Shown here: in pieces, positions 24,018-30,606 of the stretch | Numbering within the stretch: the stretch's first letter is position 1 | Layout: each line of letters starts with the position of its first letter | NCBI GenBank assembly: GCA_023406225.1 | Contig: JAEXWS010000149.1 | Span: forward strand, 1-38,215 | Direction: 5' to 3' | Source of the DNA: Bacillota bacterium | GTDB lineage: Bacteria > Bacillota > Clostridia > Oscillospirales > Oscillospiraceae | DNA length: 38,215 nt | Notes under the pieces: generated by a model | Told to the model about the DNA's origin: nothing | Seen by the model: only the letters and a program-made list of their open reading frames with translations | Database searches by the model: none | Translations under genes and position numbers: made by a program

Positions 24018-25251
24018 CCGGGTGCTTTCCGCCGCGCGGCGGCGGAAGGGGCCCGCGCCCCGCCGGAGAAGGCCCGCGCTGCGGGCGGCGGTGTGCGCCG
24101 CCTGCGCCCTGGCGCTGGTGCTGGGGTCCCTGACCTTCCGCCCGGCGGAGGGGGAGGAAGCGGGAGGCGTTCCGGCGCCGTCCTGGTCCTTCGGCCTGAC
24201 GGCCTGGGCGGCGGACGCGGAGGAGGCCGGACGCTCCGGTGCCAACAGCGCCCTGGCGATGGAGACCGGCGGAGGGATGCACTGGTCGGCGGAGAGCGGC
24301 TATTATACGGGCTGCATGTTCCAGATCACCGGAGAGCGGATCGAAAGCGTGTCGCTGTCCCTGGACCGGGGAGAGCTCTACCGCTGCCGGCTTCTGACGG
24401 ACCTGACGGAGGAGGACGTGCGCGGCATCCGGGAGGCTCAGGCCGCCGGGACCATGGCCCCGTCCTCCATCGACCGGGAGACCGAGGACGCCGGGGCCTG
24501 GTCCACCCAGGAGATGACCCGCCTGGGCGAAAGCGTCACGGAGGACTATGACCCGGAGGCCCGCTACGGATTCTGGGTGCCGGGCGTGGAAGAGGCCCTC
24601 TGGCGGGAGGACCCCAGAGAGGCGTCCTGGGCCAGCGTGGACCAACTGGATGGCGCGTCGCTGACGGTGCGCGTCACCTTTGCCGACGGGACGGCGCAAA
24701 CGGAGGTATACCGCCTGTCCACGGGCAAGCTGCGGGCGGTGTGGAACGACGACGGGACTATGGGCTTGCTGCCGGGGCTGGCGGGGGACGACGAGGCCTA
24801 TTTTTACGGCGTGTACGCCGCGTCCGAATCGAAGAGCCGCTGGTTCCGGTGGCCGGTTGCGGGGGCGAACACCGTCTGCATGAGCAGTCCCTTCGGCCCG
24901 CAGTCCGGCGGGGCGGCGGCCCATGACGGCATCGACATCCCCGCCGGAGAAGGAACGCCGGTGGCCGCCGCCATGGACGGCACGGTGAAGGAGACGGGCT
25001 TCGACGCCCGGCGGGGCAACTATCTGGTGCTGGACCACGGGGAGGGCCTGGAGACCGTCTACGCCCAGTGCCGGCAGGTGACGGTCAGGACCGGGGACGC
25101 CGTGAAAGCGGGGCAGACCGTGGCCGCCGTGGGGTCCACAGGCATGTCCACCGGACCGCACCTGTGCTTCCAGGTGCGCCAGGACGGCGCGGCCCAGGAC
25201 CCGGTGGCCTATTTCGACAGCGCCGTCCGGGACGCGCTGCACATGGGCTGA
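23956..25251 (+). CDS. Membrane-anchored M23-like protein, probable anti-sigma partner
   Basis: The 431-residue product has a short basic cytoplasmic N-terminus (1-42), one membrane segment (about 43-60) and a long extracellular part ending in an M23/LytM domain (about 305-420). The M23 zinc motif HDGID (H323, D327) is present. However, the usual GPHLHFEV is GPHLCFQV, with Cys404 at a zinc-ligand position, and the usual YAH is YAQ (Q371). Peptidoglycan hydrolysis is therefore uncertain, as in the partly degenerate SpoIIQ group. The N-terminus (ENSYQTLMENIHTPAGLNDRVLSAA) looks like a sigma-binding segment, and the gene overlaps the ECF sigma gene by 62 bases. I choose the third of three consecutive ATGs (23956), eight bases after GGAGG. 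A terminator follows. Confidence 0.82.
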   Translation: MRENSYQTLMENIHTPAGLNDRVLSAARRRKGPAPRRRRPALRAAVCAACALALVLGSLTFRPAEGEEAGGVPAPSWSFGLTAWAADAEEAGRSGANSALAMETGGGMHWSAESGYYTGCMFQITGERIESVSLSLDRGELYRCRLLTDLTEEDVRGIREAQAAGTMAPSSIDRETEDAGAWSTQEMTRLGESVTEDYDPEARYGFWVPGVEEALWREDPREASWASVDQLDGASLTVRVTFADGTAQTEVYRLSTGKLRAVWNDDGTMGLLPGLAGDDEAYFYGVYAASESKSRWFRWPVAGANTVCMSSPFGPQSGGAAAHDGIDIPAGEGTPVAAAMDGTVKETGFDARRGNYLVLDHGEGLETVYAQCRQVTVRTGDAVKAGQTVAAVGSTGMSTGPHLCFQVRQDGAAQDPVAYFDSAVRDALHMG

Positions 25252-25256
25252 GTGCA

Positions 25257-25294
25257 AAACGCATCCGCTCCCTTCGGAGAGCGGATGCGTTTTA
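25257..25294 (+). terminator. Rho-independent terminator after the sigma/M23 pair
   Basis: CGCATCCGCTC (25260-25270) pairs with GAGCGGATGCG (25279-25289) over an 8-base loop, flanked by AAAA before and TTTTATT after, giving a strong and possibly bidirectional terminator. Confidence 0.9.
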
Positions 25295-25312
25295 TTAAAA
25301 ATAAAATAAGGA

Positions 25313-25341
25313 TTGACTTTCATAAAATTAAAGTATATATT
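25313..25341 (+). promoter_or_regulatory. Promoter of the DUF2089 gene
   Basis: TTGACT (25313-25318), 17 bases, TATATT (25336-25341). The whole spacer, the -10 box and the start region lie inside the perfect palindrome at 25317-25355. Confidence 0.7.
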
Positions 25342-25355
25342 TAATTTTATGAAAG
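25317..25355. promoter_or_regulatory. Perfect 16-bp inverted repeat over the DUF2089 promoter (candidate operator)
   Basis: CTTTCATAAAATTAAA (25317-25332) is matched exactly by TTTAATTTTATGAAAG (25340-25355) around GTATATA. It covers the -35/-10 interval and runs to the ribosome binding site. It is far more AT-rich than the surrounding DNA. A repressor-type operator is the natural reading, with the HTH-containing DUF2089 protein as candidate ligand; an RNA hairpin blocking the ribosome binding site is also possible. Confidence 0.75.
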
Positions 25356-25366
25356 GGGGTGGCGGC

Positions 25367-25666
25367 GTGCCGCTGGAAGTGGTCCCGGAGTGGATGGCGG
25401 AGCTGGAGGAGGCGGATGTGGCCTTCATCAAGAAGTTTTTGCTCTCGTCGGGGTCTTTGAAGGAGGTGGCGGCGCTGTACGGCGTCACTTACCCCACGGT
25501 GCGGCTGCGGCTGGACCGGCTCATCCAGAAGATCCGCCTCAGCGAGACGGCGGAGGCGGACCCCTACGTGTCGCTGGTCAAGCGGCTGGCGGTGGACGAC
25601 AAGCTGGACTTCGGCACGGCCAAGGTGCTCATCAGCGCCTACCGGAAGACAAAGGAGGAGAAATGA
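25367..25666 (+). CDS. DUF2089-family putative regulator
   Basis: This 99-residue protein matches DUF2089, a small family in Bacillota with a helix-turn-helix core. The core is seen in FIKKFLLSSGSLKEVAALYGVTYPTVRLRLDRLIQKI (in family order, about residues 18-55), where SLKEVAALYGVTYPTVRLRL forms the HTH. The C-terminal half ends in a charged helix. GTG at 25367 follows AAAGGGGG by about seven bases; an ATG at 25349 lies inside the palindrome and is a less likely start. The gene is followed one base later by a membrane-protein gene, so the two form an operon. DUF2089 proteins often lie beside small membrane proteins; the role is unproven. A perfect palindrome over its promoter suggests autoregulation. 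Confidence 0.88.
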   Translation: MPLEVVPEWMAELEEADVAFIKKFLLSSGSLKEVAALYGVTYPTVRLRLDRLIQKIRLSETAEADPYVSLVKRLAVDDKLDFGTAKVLISAYRKTKEEK

Positions 25667-25667
25667 T

Positions 25668-25994
25668 ATGGCGAATGTTTCAACGATCCTGGCGGTGTAT
25701 CTGGTTTTGCTGGCGGCGCTGCTGGTGGGGGGCGTCCTTTTGCAGATATTCCTCTCCCGCCGGGAGAGCAAGTGGCCGGGGCTGGTGCTGCCCGGGCTGT
25801 CACTGGCGCTGTCGCTGCTGTATGTGATGAACGTCATGGACACGGGCAGCGTGTTCCAAAACGTATTGCTGGTCGCGGCCACGCTGCTGATCGCCAACAT
25901 CCCGACCCTGGTGCTGCTGGCCATCTACTGGGCGGCCCGGGAGAAGCGGCGGGTGAAGGACCAGGTGGACAAGATGAACATCAACGACTTATAA
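25668..25994 (+). CDS. Small three-segment membrane protein, DUF2089 partner
   Basis: This 108-residue protein has three hydrophobic segments, about residues 6-28 (ILAVYLVLLAALLVGGVLL), 38-53 and 63-88, with a basic-acidic tail (AAREKRRVKDQVDKMNINDL). I do not recognise a named family. It begins one base after the DUF2089 stop with a good GGAGGAG, so it is co-translated with the putative regulator. It may be a membrane sensor or effector for that regulator, which is inference from position only. It is the last chromosomal gene before the mobile element. Confidence 0.82.
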   Translation: MANVSTILAVYLVLLAALLVGGVLLQIFLSRRESKWPGLVLPGLSLALSLLYVMNVMDTGSVFQNVLLVAATLLIANIPTLVLLAIYWAAREKRRVKDQVDKMNINDL

Positions 25995-26015
25995 AAATAA
26001 AAAGCAGCCGCCCGC

Positions 26016-26048
26016 AAGGCCGACACTCCGTAAGGAAGTGTCGGCCTT
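26016..26048. terminator. 12-bp hairpin near the mobile-element boundary
   Basis: AAGGCCGACACT (26016-26027) pairs with AGTGTCGGCCTT (26037-26048) around a 9-base loop. It lies between the DUF2089 operon and the recombinase gene, whose 3' ends converge here. No T run follows on the plus strand, so it may be a weak bidirectional terminator or part of the element end. Confidence 0.5.
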
Positions 26049-26096
26049 AGGCTAACCTGTAAAGAAGTTCTATCTGTTGGGACGGTGTGGCGGTTG

Positions 26097-27773
26097 CTAC
26101 GCCGTCTTTTTCCGTTTGTCTGCAAGGTGTTCCTGGAACAGCTTCTCCATTTCTTCCGGGGTGGGAGCGCACCATAGGCCAACAGTGTTGTAGTAGATAT
26201 CCACCCGCTGATGCCGCTTACCGTCTATCTTCTCCGGCTTGGATACCACGATCTTCTCAATGAACTCGTGGACGATCTCAGGTGTCAACTCCGTCAGCCG
26301 GGTCACCTGTCTAGCCCGTTCAATAAACCGTTGCAAGTCAGCAGCCTTGTCTGTAGTAGAATCCAAACTGGCTTCCATCTCCGGGATAGCTGCTTTCAAC
26401 TGCTTCTGCTCGGTTTCCAGTGATACAGACAGGGTGGCAAACCGTTCCTCCGAGAGTAAGCCCTTGGTCATGTCCTCATAGCTTTTCTGGATAAGCTGGT
26501 CAATTTCCACTACTCGCCGCTTGGCCTTGTCCAACTCCCGGCCCCTGGCGGTCAACTCTTTTTTCTCTTGCAGCCCAAACCGCTCCATCTGCTCTTGGGC
26601 AAACCGCTTTTCATAGACCTGGATGTACCACAACAACCGTTGTAATCCCTCTAACACCAGTTCTTCAAGGACTTTCTCCCGGATGAAGTGGGCGGAGCAA
26701 ACATCGGAATTGCCGCGGTAGGCAGAACAGAAGAAAAACGCTTGCTCCCGCTTGTAGTTGTTGGTGGCGCTATATCCCAGCTTACTGCCGCAGTCAGCGC
26801 AATAGAGAAGCCCGGAGAACATACTGACAATGCCCGTTCTCGTGGGCCTGCGGCGGTGCTGGCGGAGGTTTTGGACAAGGGCAAAGGTTTCCCGGTCAAT
26901 GATGGCGGGGTGGGTATTCGGGAATATCTTCCATTCCTCCTGGGGCTTGTCCAGCCGCTTTTTCAACTTAAAGGACTGTCTGAACGAGCGGAAATTCACC
27001 GTATCGCCGGTGTACTCCTGCCTGTCCAGAATAGCGGCCACGGTGGAGGAACACCAGTTGCGCGGGTACACAGGGGGCTTGACAGGGCAATTCACGCCGA
27101 TGCTGTGAAGATACTCGCTGGGTGTCAACACGCCGTCAGCCTTTAGTCGCTTGGCGATTTGAGTAGGTCCCAGGCCGGACACGCTCATCTGGAAGATACG
27201 TCGCACCACCTCTACCGCTGGTCCGTCCACCAGCCACCTGTTCTTGTCCTCCGGGTCTTTCTTGTAGCCATAAGGGACATTAGTGGTGAGCGGTATCCCA
27301 GCGTTGCCCCGGCTCTGCATGACACGGCGTACCTTGTCGCTCGTATTTTTTGCGTGCCACTCATTAAAGAGGTCTTGCATCGGAACAATGTCGCTCACTC
27401 CGTTGGCGGTGTCGATGTTGTCCATAATAGCGATATAGCGGATATTCAGCCGGACAAAATCTTCTTCCAGCAGTTGCCCTACCACAAGGCGGTTCCGGCC
27501 CAGCCGGGAGTGGTCTTTCACGACGAGGTTGGCCACAAGCCCCTGTTCGGCCAGTTCCATAATCTCCATAAAGGCTGGACGGGTGAACGTAACCCCCGAG
27601 TATCCGTCGTCGAACATGAACCGGGGGTTGGGTAGGTGGTTGTCCGCGGCGAACTTCTCCAAAATAGCCTTTTGATTTTGGATGCTGCCCGAGATACCCT
27701 CTTTCTCATCATCACGGGACAATCTGGCATACAAAACGGTGATTCTCTGATTATTTGGCTGCTTTTTCTTCAA
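26097..27773 (-). CDS. Large serine recombinase (TnpX-like)
   Basis: This 558-residue protein integrates and excises the element by serine-based site-specific recombination. The resolvase domain has the catalytic serine in VLYARLSRDDE (S19) and the conserved LVVKDHSRLGRNR. The recombinase domain follows (NVPYGYKKDPEDKNRWLVDG), then a zinc ribbon (LYCADCGSKLGY, with the second cysteine pair near VCSAHFIRE) and a coiled-coil segment. This layout is that of Tn4451 TnpX and related clostridial elements. The start is TTG at 27773, seven bases after AAAGGAG. It has its own promoter with repeated GTGTGATAT sites, pointing to autoregulation. It sits at the left end of the element. Confidence 0.95.
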   Translation of the reverse strand: MKKKQPNNQRITVLYARLSRDDEKEGISGSIQNQKAILEKFAADNHLPNPRFMFDDGYSGVTFTRPAFMEIMELAEQGLVANLVVKDHSRLGRNRLVVGQLLEEDFVRLNIRYIAIMDNIDTANGVSDIVPMQDLFNEWHAKNTSDKVRRVMQSRGNAGIPLTTNVPYGYKKDPEDKNRWLVDGPAVEVVRRIFQMSVSGLGPTQIAKRLKADGVLTPSEYLHSIGVNCPVKPPVYPRNWCSSTVAAILDRQEYTGDTVNFRSFRQSFKLKKRLDKPQEEWKIFPNTHPAIIDRETFALVQNLRQHRRRPTRTGIVSMFSGLLYCADCGSKLGYSATNNYKREQAFFFCSAYRGNSDVCSAHFIREKVLEELVLEGLQRLLWYIQVYEKRFAQEQMERFGLQEKKELTARGRELDKAKRRVVEIDQLIQKSYEDMTKGLLSEERFATLSVSLETEQKQLKAAIPEMEASLDSTTDKAADLQRFIERARQVTRLTELTPEIVHEFIEKIVVSKPEKIDGKRHQRVDIYYNTVGLWCAPTPEEMEKLFQEHLADKRKKTA

Positions 27774-27796
27774 AATGCGCTCCTTTCCGCAGCCGA

Positions 27797-27870
27797 GTGT
27801 GATATGAATTGCAAGGTGTTATTATTATATCACACCCGGCGCAAAACTTCAACACTTTAACGTGTGATAT
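27797..27870. promoter_or_regulatory. Three GTGTGATAT sites over the recombinase promoter
   Basis: GTGTGATAT (27797-27805) and its complement ATATCACAC (27827-27835) form a dyad, and a third copy lies at 27862-27870. The middle site overlaps the -10 box of the recombinase promoter. They could be binding sites for the recombinase or another element protein, or part of an attachment site. Confidence 0.55.
27824..27852 (-). promoter_or_regulatory. Promoter of the serine recombinase gene
   Basis: On the minus strand TTGAAG (complement 27847-27852), a 17-base spacer and TATAAT (complement 27824-27829), about 50 bases before the TTG start. Confidence 0.68.
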
Positions 27871-28129
27871 TTCGATTGAGGATGCGATTTACTTTATCCT
27901 CCACGGGTTCGTCGGTACTCTCGCTGAAATGGGCTTTAACGGTGTAGACGGTGCCGCCGATTTCCCGCTCAAAGCTGATGGGGTGGATGTACTGATGTTC
28001 TTTCAGCCAGTCCAGACGTTCCTCGTGGGACAGACCGACAAGAAAAGCTGCTGTTTTCTCTATTTGCTCCATCACTTCATCATAGATTTTCGCTTCCTGC
28101 TCGGTCAATTCCAACTTGATAATATTCAT
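27857..28129 (-). CDS. TnpW-family transposon-encoded protein
   Basis: This 90-residue protein matches the small TnpW family of Firmicutes mobilizable elements. The recognisable part is the C-terminal segment FEREIGGTVYTVKAHFSEST and the following EDKVNRILNRNI, equivalent to the IGxTxYxVxVHFSET...EDK signature. The N-terminal half (LTEQEAKIYDEVMEQIEKTAAFLVGLSHEERLDWLKEH in two helices) is less typical and may be an added domain. No function is established for the family. Its ATG overlaps the relaxase stop (ATGA), so it is the last gene of a mobC-relaxase-tnpW operon and translationally coupled. GAGGAG lies ten bases upstream. Confidence 0.8.
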   Translation of the reverse strand: MNIIKLELTEQEAKIYDEVMEQIEKTAAFLVGLSHEERLDWLKEHQYIHPISFEREIGGTVYTVKAHFSESTDEPVEDKVNRILNRNITR

Positions 28130-29466
28130 CTGCTTCTCGCTCCTCTCGTTCTCTCCTGTCCTATCTGGCGGTGCTGTTCCTCGTTGGTGTAAACCATGTC
28201 CATTGTGTCTTGAATTTTGACGGAGCGTTCCTCAACACCAACATTCAGTTTCAATTTCTTACGGCAGGCGGTGATTTGTGCGGTCACAGCCTGCTTTTTG
28301 TCCCGCAACTGCTCCTTTTCAGCCGGTGACGCTCTGCGTATCTTGTTTTTCAGCTTTGTCCGCTGGGCGGTCAGCGCGTCCAGTTCGCTTTGGAGTGTTT
28401 CACGGGCTGAAAGAAGATCGTCCAGCGTTTCAATGTGGTTTTTGGACAGATAAGTTACCTGGGCGGAAATCGCGTCCAGCTTTCGCAGTTCCTCTTTCAT
28501 AAACGGGCTGGTGGGCTGGTAGGTTGTGCCTTTTGGCAAAATGCCGAGCTGGTACTCCCAATAGAGGAACAGCCGGTAGATGTAGGAGGTACGCTGGAAC
28601 GGCACATATACCCGCAGTTCCTCCGGCAGCTCTGGGGCAAAATTGACAGTGGGGCGTTTGTTGCCAAAGCTGGCCCGTGTGCCCAAGCTGCGCCTGATGT
28701 TCTCCGGCGTCCACCGCTCGTCCAGGGTGTCCAGACGGGTGAAGTGCTGGTACTGCGGTAGGCGTATTTTCCAGTGTTTCCCCGTGAAGTCGGTGAGGTA
28801 GCCCTTGCGCCGGAGATATTTTTCCATCATCTCCACGGTACGGCTGCCGTTGACTGCCTCCCGCACATCTGCCCGGTAGATGTTGTAGCGGGTGGGCTTG
28901 CCGCCCTGCTCGTCCAGCCAGACCGGGCGGCTGGGGGCCTTGCGCCCATGCTCAATGACGGATAGGCCGTACTCCCGGCAAAGCCGGTCTGAGGTGTCCC
29001 GGAGGCGCTGCTGTTCGGCCTTGGAGTAGTTGTACTTTCTGCCGTCTTTGAAGGAAACGGAATTGAAACAGAAATGATTGTGCAGATGGCCTTTATCCAG
29101 GTGGGTGGTGACAATGATCTGGAACTTATCGCCCCACATCTCACGCGCCAGCTTCACGCCGATCTCATGACACCGCTCAGGGGCCACTTCACCAGGCTTG
29201 AAACTCTGATAGCCGTGCCACGCGATGTACTTGTCCTCTTTACCGTACCGCTGTTTGGTCAAAATCATTTGCCGCAAGGCCGTTTGTTTCAGGCAGTTGA
29301 TGGCGGTGACAAAGGAACCGTCCGCGGTTTTCTGCGGGTTCTGGATGTACGAAAACACATTGAAGAAGTCCTCTGTTCCCTTGGGGACGGTTTTCTCCGG
29401 ATTTTCCACATAGGCGAGCAGGTCGCCAAGATTGCCTTTGATGTGCCATAAACTTGTAGTTGCCAT
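28126..29466 (-). CDS. MobP-type relaxase
   Basis: The relaxase nicks the element's oriT, stays covalently bound to the 5' end, and pilots the strand through a conjugation pore supplied by another element. The 446-residue product has the N-terminal HUH-type catalytic region, with the metal-binding motif HLDKGHLHNH at residues 122-131 (H122, H127, H129, H131). The nucleophilic tyrosine is probably Y19 or Y40 in the N-terminal segment, which I cannot fix by eye. The second half contains a long coiled coil (about 340-410). The ATG at 29466 follows AGGAGGTGG; a longer reading overlapping mobC is rejected. It is one base from the mobC stop, so the two form one transcript. Confidence 0.93.
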   Translation of the reverse strand: MATTSLWHIKGNLGDLLAYVENPEKTVPKGTEDFFNVFSYIQNPQKTADGSFVTAINCLKQTALRQMILTKQRYGKEDKYIAWHGYQSFKPGEVAPERCHEIGVKLAREMWGDKFQIIVTTHLDKGHLHNHFCFNSVSFKDGRKYNYSKAEQQRLRDTSDRLCREYGLSVIEHGRKAPSRPVWLDEQGGKPTRYNIYRADVREAVNGSRTVEMMEKYLRRKGYLTDFTGKHWKIRLPQYQHFTRLDTLDERWTPENIRRSLGTRASFGNKRPTVNFAPELPEELRVYVPFQRTSYIYRLFLYWEYQLGILPKGTTYQPTSPFMKEELRKLDAISAQVTYLSKNHIETLDDLLSARETLQSELDALTAQRTKLKNKIRRASPAEKEQLRDKKQAVTAQITACRKKLKLNVGVEERSVKIQDTMDMVYTNEEQHRQIGQERTRGARSR

Positions 29467-29467
29467 G

Positions 29468-29758
29468 TCAGGCCACCTCCTGCAACAGCAGAACGAGCCG
29501 TTCAACTCTTGAGCATTCTTCTGCCATCTCCGGGCAGTAGACCGCCAGCCGTTCCAGCTTATCGTGGACTTCATACAGGGCGTCCAGCAGTTCCCAGAAC
29601 TCCGGCGGCTGCTTGGGGCGGGGCCGCTTGCCCAAGCAAATCTGCCGGAAATACTCGGCTTGGGTCAGGCCGCACAGGGCGGCGTCATGTTCCAGCTTGG
29701 CCTTTTCTTCTTCGGTCAGCCTGACTTTCAGGCAGACTTTTTCATCGTTCGTACTCAA
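29468..29758 (-). CDS. mobC: MobC-type relaxosome accessory protein
   Basis: This 96-residue protein resembles MobC, which binds oriT and helps the relaxase open the DNA. The N-terminus (DEKVCLKVRLTEEEKAKLEHDAALCGLTQAEYFRQICLG in family order, residues 5-44) is a ribbon-helix-helix-like DNA-binding fold. The C-terminal part is a helical hairpin. Translation starts at TTG (29758), seven bases after GGAGGA. It is the first gene of the mobC-relaxase-tnpW operon. The likely target is the repeat-rich region just upstream (29,997-30,135). Confidence 0.88.
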   Translation of the reverse strand: MSTNDEKVCLKVRLTEEEKAKLEHDAALCGLTQAEYFRQICLGKRPRPKQPPEFWELLDALYEVHDKLERLAVYCPEMAEECSRVERLVLLLQEVA

Positions 29759-29996
29759 ATTGATTCCTCCATTCTGTTGGATTTCCGTCGTGGGAGGGGG
29801 GGATTCAGGGGGTCTCCCCTGGGAATGGATTTTGCCCTGTGGGGGGGGCGAAATCCGATGCTCGCTATCCCTGTGGACAGGGATACTCTCAGCGCCTGTG
29901 AGGTGGGGTGCGTGGAGGTTTGCCTTCTTTTTGTAGAGCTACGCCGAGAGTATTATTCTGCATAGATTTGTTTTTCCTGCTCCATGTCTGAGCTAC

Positions 29997-30058
29997 GGCA
30001 TCATAGGGGATGCCATCTCACATCCGGCACATACAAAAACGGTCTCACCTATGATGCC
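29997..30058. other. Candidate oriT inverted repeat
   Basis: GGCATCATAGG (29997-30007) and CCTATGATGCC (30048-30058) form a perfect 11-bp dyad, extendable with one mismatch. A nested dyad GGCATC/GATGCC (29997-30014) gives the left arm a second partner. Relaxase substrates typically have such repeats beside the nick site, and the location just upstream of mobC-relaxase fits. The nick site is not identified. Confidence 0.45.
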
Positions 30059-30073
30059 ACTACTACACAAGGG

Positions 30074-30135
30074 TGACGTCAAAAATGCCGTCATGGCCGG
30101 TTGTGGTTGACGAAATGACGTCAATTTTGCCGTCA
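30074..30135. repeat. Clustered TGACG half-sites, 42-base period
   Basis: Two related 20-mers begin at 30074 and 30116, each TGACGTCA plus four bases plus TGCCGTCA (17 of 20 identical). TGACGTCA is itself a palindrome, TGCCGTCA is a near-inverted half-site, and another TGACG lies at 30108. This looks like a cooperative binding array, perhaps for MobC. Confidence 0.6.
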
Positions 30136-30231
30136 CTCTGAGTTTCCCTCTCACCCCCTACTACAACTTTCGATGCCCAAAACGGAACTTTTTTCTTGGG
30201 CTTTTTTTAAAAATTTTGTTCCCCTCGGGCA

Positions 30232-30361
30232 AGTAAAAAAGCCGGCACATCAAAACCAGCCCCAGCGGAGATTTCCGTCCCGCTGAAGCAAATTGATGTA
30301 CCGGCCTTGTATTTTACAAGCGCCAAAAAGGTGTGCTTATGTGCTATTTAGTTCGTCTTAT
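30232..30361 (-). ncRNA. Candidate small RNA or leader attenuator on the minus strand
   Basis: Read leftwards from the promoter at 30368-30397, transcription would start near 30361. It would end after about 125 bases at a two-tier stem whose lower arms are 30293-30308 and 30239-30253, with inner CAGCGG/CCGCTG pairs, followed directly by six U residues. That is a rho-independent terminator form. The transcript could be a stand-alone RNA or an attenuated leader of the mobC operon, whose start codon is about 470 bases further on. No peptide is evident. It matches no RNA family I can name. Confidence 0.35.
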
Positions 30362-30367
30362 AAAAAT

Positions 30368-30397
30368 ATTTTATCGTATAGAACACGTGTTTGTCAA
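30368..30397 (-). promoter_or_regulatory. Strong minus-strand promoter with palindromic spacer
   Basis: TTGACA (complement 30392-30397), 18 bases, TAAAAT (complement 30368-30373). The spacer contains the perfect palindrome AACACGTGTT (30382-30391), a likely operator. It points toward the candidate small RNA and the mobC operon. Confidence 0.6.
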
Positions 30398-30450
30398 CTG
30401 TGCCGCTGATAATTTCACAGGCATTTCAGTATCAGATGCAAAAGGGTAAC

Positions 30451-30494
30451 TTTACAACATTTATATTGTAAATAGGAAGCCTGCTTGGTATAAT
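30451..30494 (+). promoter_or_regulatory. hsdR promoter with an overlapping dyad
   Basis: TTGTAA (30466-30471), 17 bases, TATAAT (30489-30494). The dyad TTTACAA (30451-30457) and TTGTAAA (30466-30472) overlaps the -35 box and is a possible operator for controlling the restriction operon. Confidence 0.6.
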
Positions 30495-30606
30495 TACGAC
30501 AATATTTAAATCCTTTTGTGCCAGAGGAAATGCATCACCAAATTGATGCGCTTTCTTGGCAAAATATGTAAGGCAAACTGTTACAGAGCCAATAGGGGGG
30601 AGTCGT

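Larger units (their letters stand above)
29759..30606. other. 848-base non-coding oriT and control region of the element
   Basis: No convincing gene is present. From left to right it holds the mobC ribosome binding site; GC-rich low-complexity sequence (about 29,790-29,930); an 11-bp inverted repeat (29,997-30,058); a cluster of TGACG half-sites (30,074-30,135); a T-rich hairpin (GCCCAA 30,175-30,180 and TTGGGC 30,196-30,201 followed by seven T residues); a two-tier stem with an outward minus-strand promoter (30,232-30,397); and the hsdR promoter. The relaxase transcript is read leftwards and hsdR rightwards from this region. Confidence 0.6.

Noticed and set aside
23659..25488. 609-codon minus-strand frame opposite the sigma/M23 pair
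   Set aside because: It is antisense to two clear genes and includes the terminator and palindrome regions.
26016..26048. Left attachment site of the mobile element
   Set aside because: The hairpin is suggestive by location, but without the right end or an empty site no direct core duplication can be shown.
30074..30135. CRISPR array
   Set aside because: There are only two imperfect repeats with a 22-base interval, no spacer series and no cas genes; the TGACG pattern fits a protein-binding array better.
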